Part shown: piece after piece, positions 27,644-36,842 of the stretch
Position numbering within the stretch: position 1 is the stretch's first letter
Layout: every line of letters begins with the position of its first letter
From: Flavobacterium branchiicola
GTDB taxonomy: Bacteria; Bacteroidota; Bacteroidia; Flavobacteriales; Flavobacteriaceae
Direction of reading: 5' to 3'
Assembly (NCBI RefSeq): GCF_018383905.1
Contig: NZ_JAGYWA010000010.1
Span: 1-64,000 of the forward strand
DNA: 64,000 bases
Made by a program: the position numbers and the translations under genes
The notes under the pieces: model-generated
What the model was told of the DNA's origin: nothing
What the model saw: only the letters and a program-made list of their open reading frames with translations
The model's database searches: none

Positions 27644-28921
27644 CTACTTCCCTAAAATTCCTTTTTTCAGGATTTGACCAAAGTCATACATATCTTCATA
27701 AGAACAATATAACGGAACTGGTGCCAGACGAATTACATTTGGTTCACGCCAATCTGTAATTACTCCGTTTTTCATTAAATAATCGAATAAACTTCTTCCT
27801 TCACCGTGTAAAAAAACAGATAATTGCGAAGCTCTTTCTGCAGGGTTTGAAGGTGTGATAATTTCGAAAGTACTTTCTACTTCTTTATCAATTTCATGTA
27901 AAATAAATTCTAAATAAGATGTAATATGATCGCGCTTTGCTATTAAAGCATCCATTCCAACCTCAGCAAACATTTCTACTGAAGCTAAATATGGTGCCAA
28001 CGAAAGTACCGGAAGATTACTAATCTGCCATCCGCCTGCTCCATGAACCGGATCAAAATTTGGTTCCATTTTAAAGCGACGTTCTTTATTGTGCCCCCAC
28101 CAACCTGCAAAACGAGGAAGATCAGGATTATGATGGTGTTTTTCGTGAACGAAACAACCGGAAGCATTTCCAGGTCCTGAATTCATGTATTTATAACTGC
28201 ACCAGGCAGCGAAATCTACATTCCAGTCATGAAGTTCTAATTTGATATTTCCCGCAGCGTGTGCTAAATCCCAACCTACTTTTGCTCCCGCTTTGTGTCC
28301 AGCTGCAGTTATGGTTTTGATATCAAAAACTTGTCCGGTATAATAATTTACTCCGCCAATTAAAACCAAAGCCAGTTCGTCTCCCACTTCATCAATTTTA
28401 GCCAGAACATCTTCCAAGCGAATGTTGTGCTCTCCTTCTCGACGTTTAATTTCAACGATTGCATCTTCGGGTTTATAGCCATGAAAATGAACCTGACTTT
28501 GAAACATATACTGATCAGATGGAAATGCTTTTTCTTCGCAGATGATTTTATAGCGCTTTCCTTTTGGCTGATAAAATGAAACCATCAATAAATGAAGATT
28601 CACTGTCAGAGTATTCATTACGGTAACTTCTGACGGAAGTGCTCCAACGATTTTACTCAATGGTTCTGCAAATCTCTCCTGATAATCCCACCAAGGTTTT
28701 TCGGCATAAAAGTGACCTTCTACTGCCAAATCTGCCCAGTCGTTCATTACTTCATCGATATAAGCTTTGGTACGTTTAGGCTGTAATCCTAACGAATTTC
28801 CAGTAAAATAGATTACTCGTTTATCGTTTACTTTCGGAAAAATAAATTGTTCCTGATAGTGATTTAGTGTGTCTTTCGAATCTAGCTCTCGTGCAAATTC
28901 GCGTGTATTTTGAAAAGTCAT
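27644..28921 (-). CDS. kynU: Kynureninase
   Basis: A 425-residue PLP-dependent enzyme that cleaves 3-hydroxykynurenine (or kynurenine) to 3-hydroxyanthranilate (or anthranilate) and alanine. The signature YFTGNSLGLQPKRTKAYIDE is near residue 37. ALVLIGGVNYYTGQVFDI and WDLAHAAGNIKLELHDWNVD contain the PLP-contacting Asp and His. The Schiff-base lysine is in CSYKYMNSGPG. The length is normal. It acts after Kmo, whose gene is at 11944-13287. It is monocistronic. Confidence 0.95.
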   Translation of the reverse strand: MTFQNTREFARELDSKDTLNHYQEQFIFPKVNDKRVIYFTGNSLGLQPKRTKAYIDEVMNDWADLAVEGHFYAEKPWWDYQERFAEPLSKIVGALPSEVTVMNTLTVNLHLLMVSFYQPKGKRYKIICEEKAFPSDQYMFQSQVHFHGYKPEDAIVEIKRREGEHNIRLEDVLAKIDEVGDELALVLIGGVNYYTGQVFDIKTITAAGHKAGAKVGWDLAHAAGNIKLELHDWNVDFAAWCSYKYMNSGPGNASGCFVHEKHHHNPDLPRFAGWWGHNKERRFKMEPNFDPVHGAGGWQISNLPVLSLAPYLASVEMFAEVGMDALIAKRDHITSYLEFILHEIDKEVESTFEIITPSNPAERASQLSVFLHGEGRSLFDYLMKNGVITDWREPNVIRLAPVPLYCSYEDMYDFGQILKKGILGK

Positions 28922-29101
28922 TGTTTTTTGTTTTGATTGCTAAAATAACAAATTTTTCCTCTATTGTTTGTTTTGTTTCAAGTTGATATGCTTTGTGCGA
29001 GTTAATCGCAAAGTTCGCAAAGATTTTTTTCAATGTTAACTTTTACAAAGGCTAAGTTCTCAAAACTTTGTCTTAAAAACATTTTTGTTAGCTCTATATA
29101 A

Positions 29102-29181
29102 AACATAGCCCAAGGTTTCAACTTTGGGTACACAAACATCGGAATACAATACGTACCAAGGTTGAAACCTTGGGCTATGTT
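29102..29181. repeat. AACATAGCCCAAGG palindromic element, copy A
   Basis: AACATAGCCCAAGGTTTCAA at the left is mirrored by TTGAAACCTTGGGCTATGTT at the right, around a spacer of about 40 bases. Three more copies lie at 38486, 43365 and 63550. It occupies the 490-base gap between kynU and queA, which also holds a CGCAAAGTTCGCAAAG fragment near 29010 and no gene. Confidence 0.8.
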
Positions 29182-29358
29182 CTGAATAAATTGCAAAATT
29201 ATTATATAAAAAGTTAGCCAGAGATTAAAAGATTAAAGGGATATTTTTAATCTATGTTAATCTGTATAATCTTTAGATAAATAAATTACTTGCGAACTTT
29301 GCGTTTAAATTTCACAACGAACGTGAAACCTGAAACTTGAAACATTTTAAAAACCAAA

Positions 29359-29390
29359 AAACCCGACAGGTTTTAAAAGCTGTCGGGTTT
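29359..29390. terminator. CCCGACAGG hairpin after queA
   Basis: AAACCCGACAG pairs with CTGTCGGGTTT around a short T/A-rich loop, 22 bases beyond the queA stop. On the minus strand it is followed by TTTTTTGG. It belongs to the same hairpin family as 80, 11856 and 55936. Confidence 0.7.
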
Positions 29391-29412
29391 GGATCTAAAA
29401 ATAAATTTCAGA

Positions 29413-30462
29413 TTATAGGATTAACATTGCGTCTCCGTAAGAATAGAATTTGTATTCTTCTTTGATCGCTTCGTCGTATGCTCTTTTCATTAAATCGTGA
29501 CCACAGAAAGCAGAAATCATCATTAATAATGTTGATTTTGGTGTGTGGAAATTCGTAATCATACAGTTTGCAATACTAAAATCGTGAGGAGGGAAAATAA
29601 ATTTATTTGTCCATCCTTCGTAAGGATTTAAAGTATTTGCAGAAGAAACAGAACTTTCGATTGCACGCATAGAAGTTGTTCCAACCGCACAAATACGTTT
29701 TTTCTTCGCTTTTGCATCATTTACAATATCACAAGCTTCTTGTCTGATGATTAATTCTTCAGAATCCATTTTATGTTTAGACAAATCTTCAACCTCAACC
29801 GGGTTAAAAGTTCCTAAACCTACGTGTAATGTAACTTCAGCAAAATTTACTCCTTTGATTTCTAATTTTTTCAAAAGGTGTTTTGAGAAGTGTAAACCAG
29901 CAGTTGGTGCCGCTACAGCTCCTTCTTCTTTTGCGTAAATAGTCTGGTATCTTTCAGCATCTTCAGCAGTAACTTCTCTGTTGATGTATTTAGGAATTGG
30001 AGTTTCTCCAAGTTCTGTCAGTTTGTTTCTGAATTCTTCATAAGAACCATCGTATAAGAAACGTAAAGTTCTTCCACGAGAAGTTGTATTGTCAATTACC
30101 TCAGCAACTAATGAATCGTCATCACCAAAATAAAGTTTATTACCAATACGGATTTTTCTTGCCGGATCAACTAAAACATCCCAAAGACGTTGCTCAGAAT
30201 TTAATTCTCTTAATAAGAAAACTTCAATTCTTGCTCCTGTTTTTTCTTTGTTTCCGTACAAACGTGCAGGGAAAACTTTTGTATTGTTAAGAATTAAAAC
30301 GTCTCCGTCATCAAAATAATTGATAACATCTTTAAACATTTTATGTTCTATAGTTTGTTTTTGACGATCGATTACCATTAAACGAGACTCATCTCTGTTC
30401 TCTGCTGGAAATTCCGCTAAAAGTTCTTTTGGTAAATTGAAATTGAAGTGTGATAATTTCAT
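29413..30462 (-). CDS. queA: S-adenosylmethionine:tRNA ribosyltransferase-isomerase
   Basis: A 349-residue enzyme that transfers and isomerises the ribosyl group of SAM onto preQ1 in tRNA, giving epoxyqueuosine. Family motifs include LSHFNFNLPKELLAEFPAENRDESRLMV at the N-terminus, DGDVLILNNTKVFPARL, VAAPTAGLHFSKHLL, TLHVGLGTFNPVEVEDLSKHKMDSE and NFHTPKSTLLMMISAFCG. The length is normal. With queE at 3389 it supports queuosine synthesis in this organism. Its neighbours are separately transcribed. Confidence 0.96.
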   Translation of the reverse strand: MKLSHFNFNLPKELLAEFPAENRDESRLMVIDRQKQTIEHKMFKDVINYFDDGDVLILNNTKVFPARLYGNKEKTGARIEVFLLRELNSEQRLWDVLVDPARKIRIGNKLYFGDDDSLVAEVIDNTTSRGRTLRFLYDGSYEEFRNKLTELGETPIPKYINREVTAEDAERYQTIYAKEEGAVAAPTAGLHFSKHLLKKLEIKGVNFAEVTLHVGLGTFNPVEVEDLSKHKMDSEELIIRQEACDIVNDAKAKKKRICAVGTTSMRAIESSVSSANTLNPYEGWTNKFIFPPHDFSIANCMITNFHTPKSTLLMMISAFCGHDLMKRAYDEAIKEEYKFYSYGDAMLIL

Positions 30463-30819
30463 ATTGAAGTATAAGATTTTAAAATATCTATTCCAGATTT
30501 ATGTATCTAAAATATTAAATCGAATGCAAATATACGATTGTGAGATAGGCGTTGTCAAGTGTTTTGACGTTTATTTTCAAAAGTCCTTGATTTACTGCTG
30601 TTTTAGCCTCATTAAAAACAAGCTTTTTTTAATCAATTTTAACTTTTTTGAATTATTGGGAAATTATTCTAAACCATATAAGTTATATAAGTTCCTATTA
30701 TTTTGAGATTATAAACTTGTCAGGTTTACTATAAAAAAAACCTCTGATTAAAATCAGAGGCCATGTTTTATACGCTTTTAATTAAATGAACTTATATCAC
30801 TTATATGGTTCAATAAATT
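30463..30819. repeat. queA-aroA intergenic region with terminator and inverted 3' elements
   Basis: AAACCATATAAGTTATATAA (from 30671) and its inverted relative ACTTATATCACTTATATGG (within 30787-30812) bracket the aroA terminator. The second copy lies 7 bases beyond the aroA stop. A half CCCGACAGG-like site (CTTGTCAGGTTT) is at 30717-30728. The queA promoter must lie in the left part, but I could not identify it with confidence. Confidence 0.55.
30733..30760 (-). terminator. aroA terminator
   Basis: The stem CCTCTGAT/ATCAGAGG (30741-30748 with 30753-30760) has a TAAA loop. On the minus strand it is followed by eight T residues, 59 bases beyond the aroA stop. Confidence 0.88.
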
Positions 30820-32049
30820 TTACATTTCAGAGATTTGAAAATTTAAAGCTTTTAAGTCATTCCAGAAATCAGGATAAGATTTTGAAACTACTTCTGCATC
30901 ATCAATGATAATTGGCACTTTGATCGCAAGCGGTGCAAAAGCCATTGCCATACGGTGATCGTTGTAAGTTGCAATATGAATATCGTGATTGATATTTTCT
31001 GAAGACACTAAAGTCAAACTATCGTTTGTTACGGAAATATTTGCGCCTAATTTTGTCAACTCAATTCTTAAAGCTTCAAGTCGGTCAGTTTCTTTAATTT
31101 TTAAAGTATGAAGACCTGTTAAGTGACATCCGATTCCTAAACCTAAACAAGTAACCACAATTGTCTGTGCAATATCTGGTGTATTATTCAATTCAAAATT
31201 TACATCCTGATAATTAAATCCAGCAACTTTTTCCAAAGTCATTTTGTTGTTTTGGAAAGTGGTTTTCACCCCCATTTTTTCATAAAGAGAAACCAATTCT
31301 GAATCTCCCTGAAGACTATTTTCTTTATAACTGCTTAAAGTAATTTTTGCAGCATCGGCCAAAGCCACCAAACTAAAGAAATAAGAAGCTGAACTCCAAT
31401 CTGATTCTACAACCATTTCTTTTGTTTCTACCGCTTCTTTTGGATAAACTTTAATTACGTTTGCTTCAAAACTTGTTTTAATATCTAAATCAGCCAGCAA
31501 AGCCAACGTCATTTTGATATATGGAATTGAAGTTATTTCTCCTTCTAAAGTAAGCTCTAAACCATTTTCTAATTTTGAAGCTACTAAAAGAAGAGCCGAA
31601 ATATACTGGCTACTCACATTTGCTGCCAAAGTCACTTTTGAAGCCGTAACTTTTTTTCCTTTTATTCTGATTGGCGGATAACCTTCTTCTTTTTCATATG
31701 AAATTTCAACACCTAATTGCGCCAAAGCTTCAACCAGAATTTTGATTGGGCGTTCCTGCATTCTGCTTGATCCGGTCATTACAACTTCTCTGCCTTCATT
31801 AACTGCAAAATAAGCAGTCAAGAAACGCATTGCTGTTCCTGCATGATGAATATCTACAATTTCATTATTACCAACTAATGCTTTTTGCATCACTTCACTA
31901 TCATCAGAATTGGAAGTATTGGCTAACGTAATATTTGGAAATAATGCTTTTAATAATAATAAGCGGTTTGTTTCACTTTTAGAACCAGTGATATTGAGTT
32001 GCGAATCATCAATTGTGAATGGTGAATTCGTGCTTAATTTTAAATTCAT
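30820..32049 (-). CDS. aroA: 3-phosphoshikimate 1-carboxyvinyltransferase (EPSP synthase)
   Basis: A 409-residue enzyme of the shikimate pathway that joins shikimate 3-phosphate and PEP. The N-terminal GSKSETNRLLLLKAL (SKSxxxR substrate loop) is near residues 23-37, HAGTAMRFLTAYFA near 73-86, and the C-terminal LKIKETDRLEALRIELTKLGA and TYNDHRMAMAF near 325-370. The length is slightly below that of enterobacterial enzymes, as usual in Bacteroidota. It feeds chorismate to the Phe/Tyr operon at 38.7-42.9 kb. A MazG-like gene lies 98 bases upstream on the same strand. Confidence 0.95.
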   Translation of the reverse strand: MNLKLSTNSPFTIDDSQLNITGSKSETNRLLLLKALFPNITLANTSNSDDSEVMQKALVGNNEIVDIHHAGTAMRFLTAYFAVNEGREVVMTGSSRMQERPIKILVEALAQLGVEISYEKEEGYPPIRIKGKKVTASKVTLAANVSSQYISALLLVASKLENGLELTLEGEITSIPYIKMTLALLADLDIKTSFEANVIKVYPKEAVETKEMVVESDWSSASYFFSLVALADAAKITLSSYKENSLQGDSELVSLYEKMGVKTTFQNNKMTLEKVAGFNYQDVNFELNNTPDIAQTIVVTCLGLGIGCHLTGLHTLKIKETDRLEALRIELTKLGANISVTNDSLTLVSSENINHDIHIATYNDHRMAMAFAPLAIKVPIIIDDAEVVSKSYPDFWNDLKALNFQISEM

Positions 32050-32147
32050 GATAGTATTTATGAGTTGCGAATTATGAGTTATATAATCCAGACGTGCAAT
32101 TTACCACTCCTCGCCCGTAAATCAAAATTCGCGCTGAAATTTCACAA

Positions 32148-32474
32148 TTATTTCAATTTATCATTGTTTTTGTGACGATCTTTATCTCTTACTGATTTTA
32201 AGTCCATTTTTTTATCAAAAGCAGCTTGTAAATCAATTCCAGTTTGATTTGCTAAACAAAGCACAACAAATACAACATCTGCCAATTCTTCTCCTAAATC
32301 TTTGTTTTTATCACTTTCTTTTTCAGATTGCTCTCCATATCTGCGAGCTATGATTCTGGCAACTTCGCCAACTTCTTCAGTAAGCTGCGCCATATTGGTT
32401 AATTCGTTGAAGTAACGAACTCCGTGTTCTTTTATCCAGGTATCAACGTCAAGTTGTGCATTTTTTAAATCCAT
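32148..32474 (-). CDS. MazG-like nucleotide pyrophosphohydrolase
   Basis: A 108-residue all-alpha NTP pyrophosphatase of the MazG/RS21-C6 group. The metal-binding motif appears as LTEEVGEVARIIARRYGE and DLGEELADVVFVVLCLANQTGIDL, i.e. the EExxE and ExxD pairs. It probably hydrolyses non-canonical or excess nucleoside triphosphates. It lies upstream of aroA on the same strand and could share its transcript; a functional link to the shikimate pathway is not evident. Confidence 0.85.
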   Translation of the reverse strand: MDLKNAQLDVDTWIKEHGVRYFNELTNMAQLTEEVGEVARIIARRYGEQSEKESDKNKDLGEELADVVFVVLCLANQTGIDLQAAFDKKMDLKSVRDKDRHKNNDKLK

Positions 32475-32782
32475 TTCTTATATTTTTTTTTAGAATAATT
32501 ATCTACTTTTGACTTACGATTATCTTCTGAAAAAACTTTTAAAGTATATCGTAACTCGAAGCTACAAAAATACTATTGTTTACATCTTTGACACTGTCAA
32601 TTTGAATTTTATTATTCTAAAAGTAAAATTTAAGATTCAGATTACATTACTGACTTATTCAACCTATTTCAATTGAATCTATAAAATCTTATGGTTAAGT
32701 TTTGCAATAGTTGCCTTTTAGAATTCCCCATTTTATAAACTGGCTTAAAAAGCAACTATTACTCAACTTTCAATCCTAGTTT
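32475..32782. other. Intergenic region of 308 bases
   Basis: The only structure I see is AATAGTTGC (32706-32714) inverted at 32752-32760, 22 bases beyond the stop of the downstream DUF3857 gene. It could be a weak terminator. There is no ORF or RNA gene. The promoter for the MazG-like gene is presumably in the left half. Confidence 0.45.
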
Positions 32783-34801
32783 TTAGATTCTTTTTAAAAC
32801 AATCTTTTCAGTTTCCTTTGCGATCATTCCTTTGTAATATTCTTTTAGCATATCGTATTTCTCTGTAGAAACAATGGCTTCGTTAATTTGATGTACTACG
32901 CTTAACTGAAGCATATTTCCCGTTGTCACGATATTAAATTTAAAACTACCTAAGTTATCTTCCATACTGTAAACAACTGGCGCAGGCAAAGTTTCAACTG
33001 CAAATCCATCCGGAATCTGAATTGAAATGTTGTATTTGTCGACAAAAGGAAAACTAAAATCTACAGGATATTCGCGAACTTCTTGTTTAAACGGATTTTT
33101 ATCGTTTGTAAAAAACAACATCGGGCTTACAAATATTTTACCTCCGATTACTTCTGTCAAATTATTTCCCGTAAACGAGTATGTTTCAATAGTTGGCTTT
33201 AAAAGTTCTTTTTCGTTTAATCTTGAATATTCGCTAATCTCAATTTTATTGTTTTTATTTTCCAGTTTTTCTAAATATTCTTCTTCTTTTACGTCATCAA
33301 TCACATCTCTCATCACCATCGCATTATAATCTGTGCATTGTCTTCTGGTTTTCCCGGTAACTTTTCCTTCGGGATCAATGCTATAATTCATAAAAATCAT
33401 ATCACTTGAAACCTTGCTTGGCATTAAATCTATTTCATCAGATGTACCATCTTTACGTATTAATCTTCCTGACCAGTTTAAAACTCTTAATGGCAATACA
33501 TTTGGAGTTGCTAGTTTGTCTGTAGCATCAATTAAAATATTTCCGTTTGGAGTTTCTACTGCTGCAATAACGTAATTAAAAGCGGTTCTGTTAGGAAACA
33601 AAGCAATACCATTAGAACGTGTACTTAACAATACCGGATTAGCCGTTAACCCGGAGTAACGCAACATTGCTGTAAGCATTAAATTAATATCGGCTATATT
33701 TCCGGTTTTCTCTTTGTAGGCTTTTTTAACTCCGTTCTCACAACCATAGCCAGTATAGCCATTCCATTTTACATTGGTTTTTACGTGATTTAAAATCAAT
33801 TGTATTTTTTCCTCAGGAGTATTTGCATTTGCTAACAAAACTTTTAAATCATCCTCAAAATATCCTGTTTTATTTAATTCAGGACCAAAATCATCATATT
33901 CGTAAATTGTTTTTACAACCGAATTCCAGTCTGTTGAGTATTCTTTCATAGATGAGTTTGGAAACTTTGTCAATGATAATTCATATTGAACACTTGAAAT
34001 ATAATTATCAATATTGTTCACATAAGCTTCCTCTTTCATTGCTGGAAAATCTACTGCTTTGTAAGTAGTCTTATTTTCCATATAATCTAATTTATCATTT
34101 GAGAAAGAAGTCTTAGATACATTTCCCTGATCTGATCTCTCTTTATTTAAGAAAGTGATCGATTTAGGATTTTTAAGTGCGGTCATTTTAGGAAAAATAT
34201 ACCCTTTTTGTCTGGAATTAAAAACATAATACTCCGGAATAAAAGTGGAGAATTCAGAATAATTAACCGGAATTGAAGTTTGAAAATCCCAATCTCTGAT
34301 AATTCTGTCACTCGGACATTTAATAGTATATCTAAATTCGATTACCGATCCTTCTTTTACATTTGGCATTGTAATCTTTTTTTGCCCTCTGTATTTATTT
34401 AATACTTCATCAAAAACTCCATCACTTTTTAGTTTTGTCTTTTCAATTTTCCCATTAACTAAATTGTAGGTAACAGCATTGTTAAAAAACACACGTTCTT
34501 TTAAGTTAGATGTATTATAATACCATACTTTTTGATTGGCCCAGTCATAACCTTCTTTTTTATAAATTTTAATTCTGGTTTCTACATCAGTTAAAGTAAC
34601 AAACCATCCTTCACTTTGATCGTATTCAATTCTGGTTTCACCTCTTTTAAAAAGTATTGCCGCAACAGCTGAAGAATCTTTAGGATGTACTTTCTGTTCC
34701 AGTTCAGCAACAGAAACTTTTCCTAATTTGAATTCCTGCGCCATCGCTTTTGGAGCAATGAACAAAATCAGAGACAGGCTAAAAAGTTTAATTAATTTCA
34801 T
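32783..34801 (-). CDS. DUF3857 protein with degenerate transglutaminase-like domain
   Basis: A 672-residue exported protein: signal peptide ending APKAMAQ (about residue 21), DUF3857 domain (about 55-230), transglutaminase-like domain (about 310-440), then a DUF3858-like beta domain. At the expected catalytic cysteine the sequence reads TGNIADINLML, where the partner gene has YGDCKALSNY. The histidine position reads FNYVIAA instead of NH. The catalytic Cys and His therefore both appear lost, and the protein is probably non-enzymatic. It follows its paralogue by 16 bases. Confidence 0.85.
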   Translation of the reverse strand: MKLIKLFSLSLILFIAPKAMAQEFKLGKVSVAELEQKVHPKDSSAVAAILFKRGETRIEYDQSEGWFVTLTDVETRIKIYKKEGYDWANQKVWYYNTSNLKERVFFNNAVTYNLVNGKIEKTKLKSDGVFDEVLNKYRGQKKITMPNVKEGSVIEFRYTIKCPSDRIIRDWDFQTSIPVNYSEFSTFIPEYYVFNSRQKGYIFPKMTALKNPKSITFLNKERSDQGNVSKTSFSNDKLDYMENKTTYKAVDFPAMKEEAYVNNIDNYISSVQYELSLTKFPNSSMKEYSTDWNSVVKTIYEYDDFGPELNKTGYFEDDLKVLLANANTPEEKIQLILNHVKTNVKWNGYTGYGCENGVKKAYKEKTGNIADINLMLTAMLRYSGLTANPVLLSTRSNGIALFPNRTAFNYVIAAVETPNGNILIDATDKLATPNVLPLRVLNWSGRLIRKDGTSDEIDLMPSKVSSDMIFMNYSIDPEGKVTGKTRRQCTDYNAMVMRDVIDDVKEEEYLEKLENKNNKIEISEYSRLNEKELLKPTIETYSFTGNNLTEVIGGKIFVSPMLFFTNDKNPFKQEVREYPVDFSFPFVDKYNISIQIPDGFAVETLPAPVVYSMEDNLGSFKFNIVTTGNMLQLSVVHQINEAIVSTEKYDMLKEYYKGMIAKETEKIVLKRI

Positions 34802-34817
34802 TTTGGTTAGGTCTTGG

Positions 34818-36725
34818 TTAGTTTTTGGTTAGTATTATTTTGGCGTTATCGTTTCTTGCTACTTGTTCCATAAAAAGACGATATTCATCATATTCTTTAT
34901 TAGAATATTGTCCTTTATTTAAAAACATCGTTCTTTTGTAGGTCAATTTATTACTGTCTTTTTTGACAATCTCCGTTTTATATTCTCCAAATTTCCCTTT
35001 TAACTCATAGTTTGAGGGTAAAAATTCGATTGTAAAACCAGCAGGTAAATTAATTTCGATTTCATCAGAATCCAGATAACCTCTTTGGATTTCAAATGGA
35101 TTTTTTCTATTTCTAATACGTTTAACGTTTCCGGTATTTTGGTTGAAAGCGTCTACAACAAACATCATTTTGTTGGCCGAAATAGTTGCATAATTAAGTG
35201 CTGTAACCTGAGCATCTTCGGTAAAACGAATATTTTCTTTATCGTTCACAAAAGATATTTTATTAAGTTTAAGGTTATTGATATTGTCCCAATAGTCTTT
35301 ATAATGTTTTTCTTTTTCTGTGGGCTGTAAATGTTCGATCCCGTACTTTTTACTATACTGAGAACCTTCTGAAATTATCGCTATTGAACCTGAAAAATTT
35401 CCATTTTCATCTATCGAATAAGTTCCTTTATCTTTCTGCGTATTTCCTTTATCCTCGTAAATTTTTGTTCTTACAATTGCTCCGCCTTCTGGCTTTACAA
35501 CCAAAACATCACGATCATCAGTAAAAGTTCCCTGGTAACCAAAAGGATCATCCTGACTTGTACATTCCAGCCATGTATAATTATCTCCTGTCGGAATTGC
35601 CAATATCATATGATTTCCCTGCATAGAAACAAAATCAGACTGAATATTCGATTTATAACGATCTCCGTATAAAATGGTATTGTATGAAGGAACATCTACC
35701 ACTTGCAAAAGTGCTTTAGTATAATTGGATAGTGCTTTACAATCTCCGTAACCTAAACGATCAACATCACTTGCCAACATAGGTTTCCAGCCTCCAATAC
35801 CAATGGCTATATTTACATATCTAGATTTTTTCTGTACGTAATCGTATATGATTTTTGCTTTTTTAATAGGATCTTTTTCATTACCTACAAGTGCTTTTAT
35901 CTTTGTCTTGGTTTCCTCTGGCAAAACTGTAGTTTCTGTAAGTATATTATCTGCATACCATTTTCCAAATGCTTCCCAGGTTGTTGCAGTTCCGTCATAA
36001 CCTTCTAAGTGAAATTTTTCCAGCCCCATCATTACCTTCGGAAAAAGATTCTCTGACGATGGGCTATAATCTTCGGCTTTTCTTGCTAAAATATTATTTG
36101 CTACATAACTTAGTTTAATATCTGTATCAACCGTTTTTTGTATCTTAAAGTTAGAAAATTGAAACTCTTTCTTTTTAAATCCCAGGTTATTTGGATAAGA
36201 TACATTGAATATACTTTTTTCTATACTTACATTATAACCTCCCAAAAAGTACCATCTTGGTATAAAAGCCGTGTTTGAGTTTTCGATTTCGCTGTTATAA
36301 ACAATCGTAAAAGGATAGGAAACGGGTGTATACTCTAAATAAAGAACACGATTATCGGAGAAAAGTGTACTCCCGCTTACGGCACTTTGGTCTTTAAAAT
36401 CTTTTCGTTTAATCTTTTTTATTTCGTTACCAAATGCATCATAAACGATGGCTTCTATATTTTTTATTGAAGTTGATTTATCATAGTGTTGATAAGCACC
36501 TACATCACTTAATCCCTGTTCATTTAAAACCGTTACTATTTTTTGGGTTTTGATGTTCATGCTTCGTTGTGAAGCAATCGTAATATCCATTTGGTCTAAA
36601 CGCACAACTGCATCTGCATTTTGCTTGAGACTGTCGGCAATTGTTAAGGAAGAATATTCACTCTTTTGAGCAAAAGAGGTAAGCGTAAACAGGCAAAAAA
36701 ATAACGCAAATAAGGGGTTTTTCAT
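34818..36725 (-). CDS. DUF3857 and transglutaminase-like exported protein
   Basis: A 635-residue exported protein with signal peptide ending LTSFAQ (residue 19) and a DUF3857 domain (about 50-220). The transglutaminase-like core carries RLGYGDCKALSNYTKALLQ (Cys nucleophile, about residue 328), GNHMILAI (His) and an acidic residue in WLECTSQDDPFGY. A C-terminal beta domain completes the usual layout. The active triad is intact, unlike in the downstream paralogue. The substrate is unknown. The two genes form an operon. Confidence 0.88.
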   Translation of the reverse strand: MKNPLFALFFCLFTLTSFAQKSEYSSLTIADSLKQNADAVVRLDQMDITIASQRSMNIKTQKIVTVLNEQGLSDVGAYQHYDKSTSIKNIEAIVYDAFGNEIKKIKRKDFKDQSAVSGSTLFSDNRVLYLEYTPVSYPFTIVYNSEIENSNTAFIPRWYFLGGYNVSIEKSIFNVSYPNNLGFKKKEFQFSNFKIQKTVDTDIKLSYVANNILARKAEDYSPSSENLFPKVMMGLEKFHLEGYDGTATTWEAFGKWYADNILTETTVLPEETKTKIKALVGNEKDPIKKAKIIYDYVQKKSRYVNIAIGIGGWKPMLASDVDRLGYGDCKALSNYTKALLQVVDVPSYNTILYGDRYKSNIQSDFVSMQGNHMILAIPTGDNYTWLECTSQDDPFGYQGTFTDDRDVLVVKPEGGAIVRTKIYEDKGNTQKDKGTYSIDENGNFSGSIAIISEGSQYSKKYGIEHLQPTEKEKHYKDYWDNINNLKLNKISFVNDKENIRFTEDAQVTALNYATISANKMMFVVDAFNQNTGNVKRIRNRKNPFEIQRGYLDSDEIEINLPAGFTIEFLPSNYELKGKFGEYKTEIVKKDSNKLTYKRTMFLNKGQYSNKEYDEYRLFMEQVARNDNAKIILTKN

Positions 36726-36790
36726 TCGTAAGTAATTTCGCCAAATATATATTATTTTTAGAAATCCTTAACATTTGTTTATTATTTTTT

Positions 36791-36842
36791 ACTCTCTGTT
36801 TTTACTCTCTGTTTTTACTCTCTGTTTTTACTCTCTGTTTTT
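36791..36842. repeat. 13-bp tandem repeat, four copies, at the dtd stop codon
   Basis: The unit ACTCTCTGTTTTT is repeated four times without change, followed by a partial fifth copy. On the minus strand each unit contains TAA, so the first copy supplies the dtd stop. Gain or loss of units would leave the protein unchanged. Confidence 0.9.

Noticed and set aside
29002..29196. A 64-codon minus-strand ORF between kynU and queA
   Set aside because: It is entirely made of the palindromic element copy A and flanking repeat sequence.
36791..36842. Phase-variable repeat altering the Dtd C-terminus
   Set aside because: Each 13-bp unit contains the same TAA, so the stop stays in the first unit whatever the copy number.
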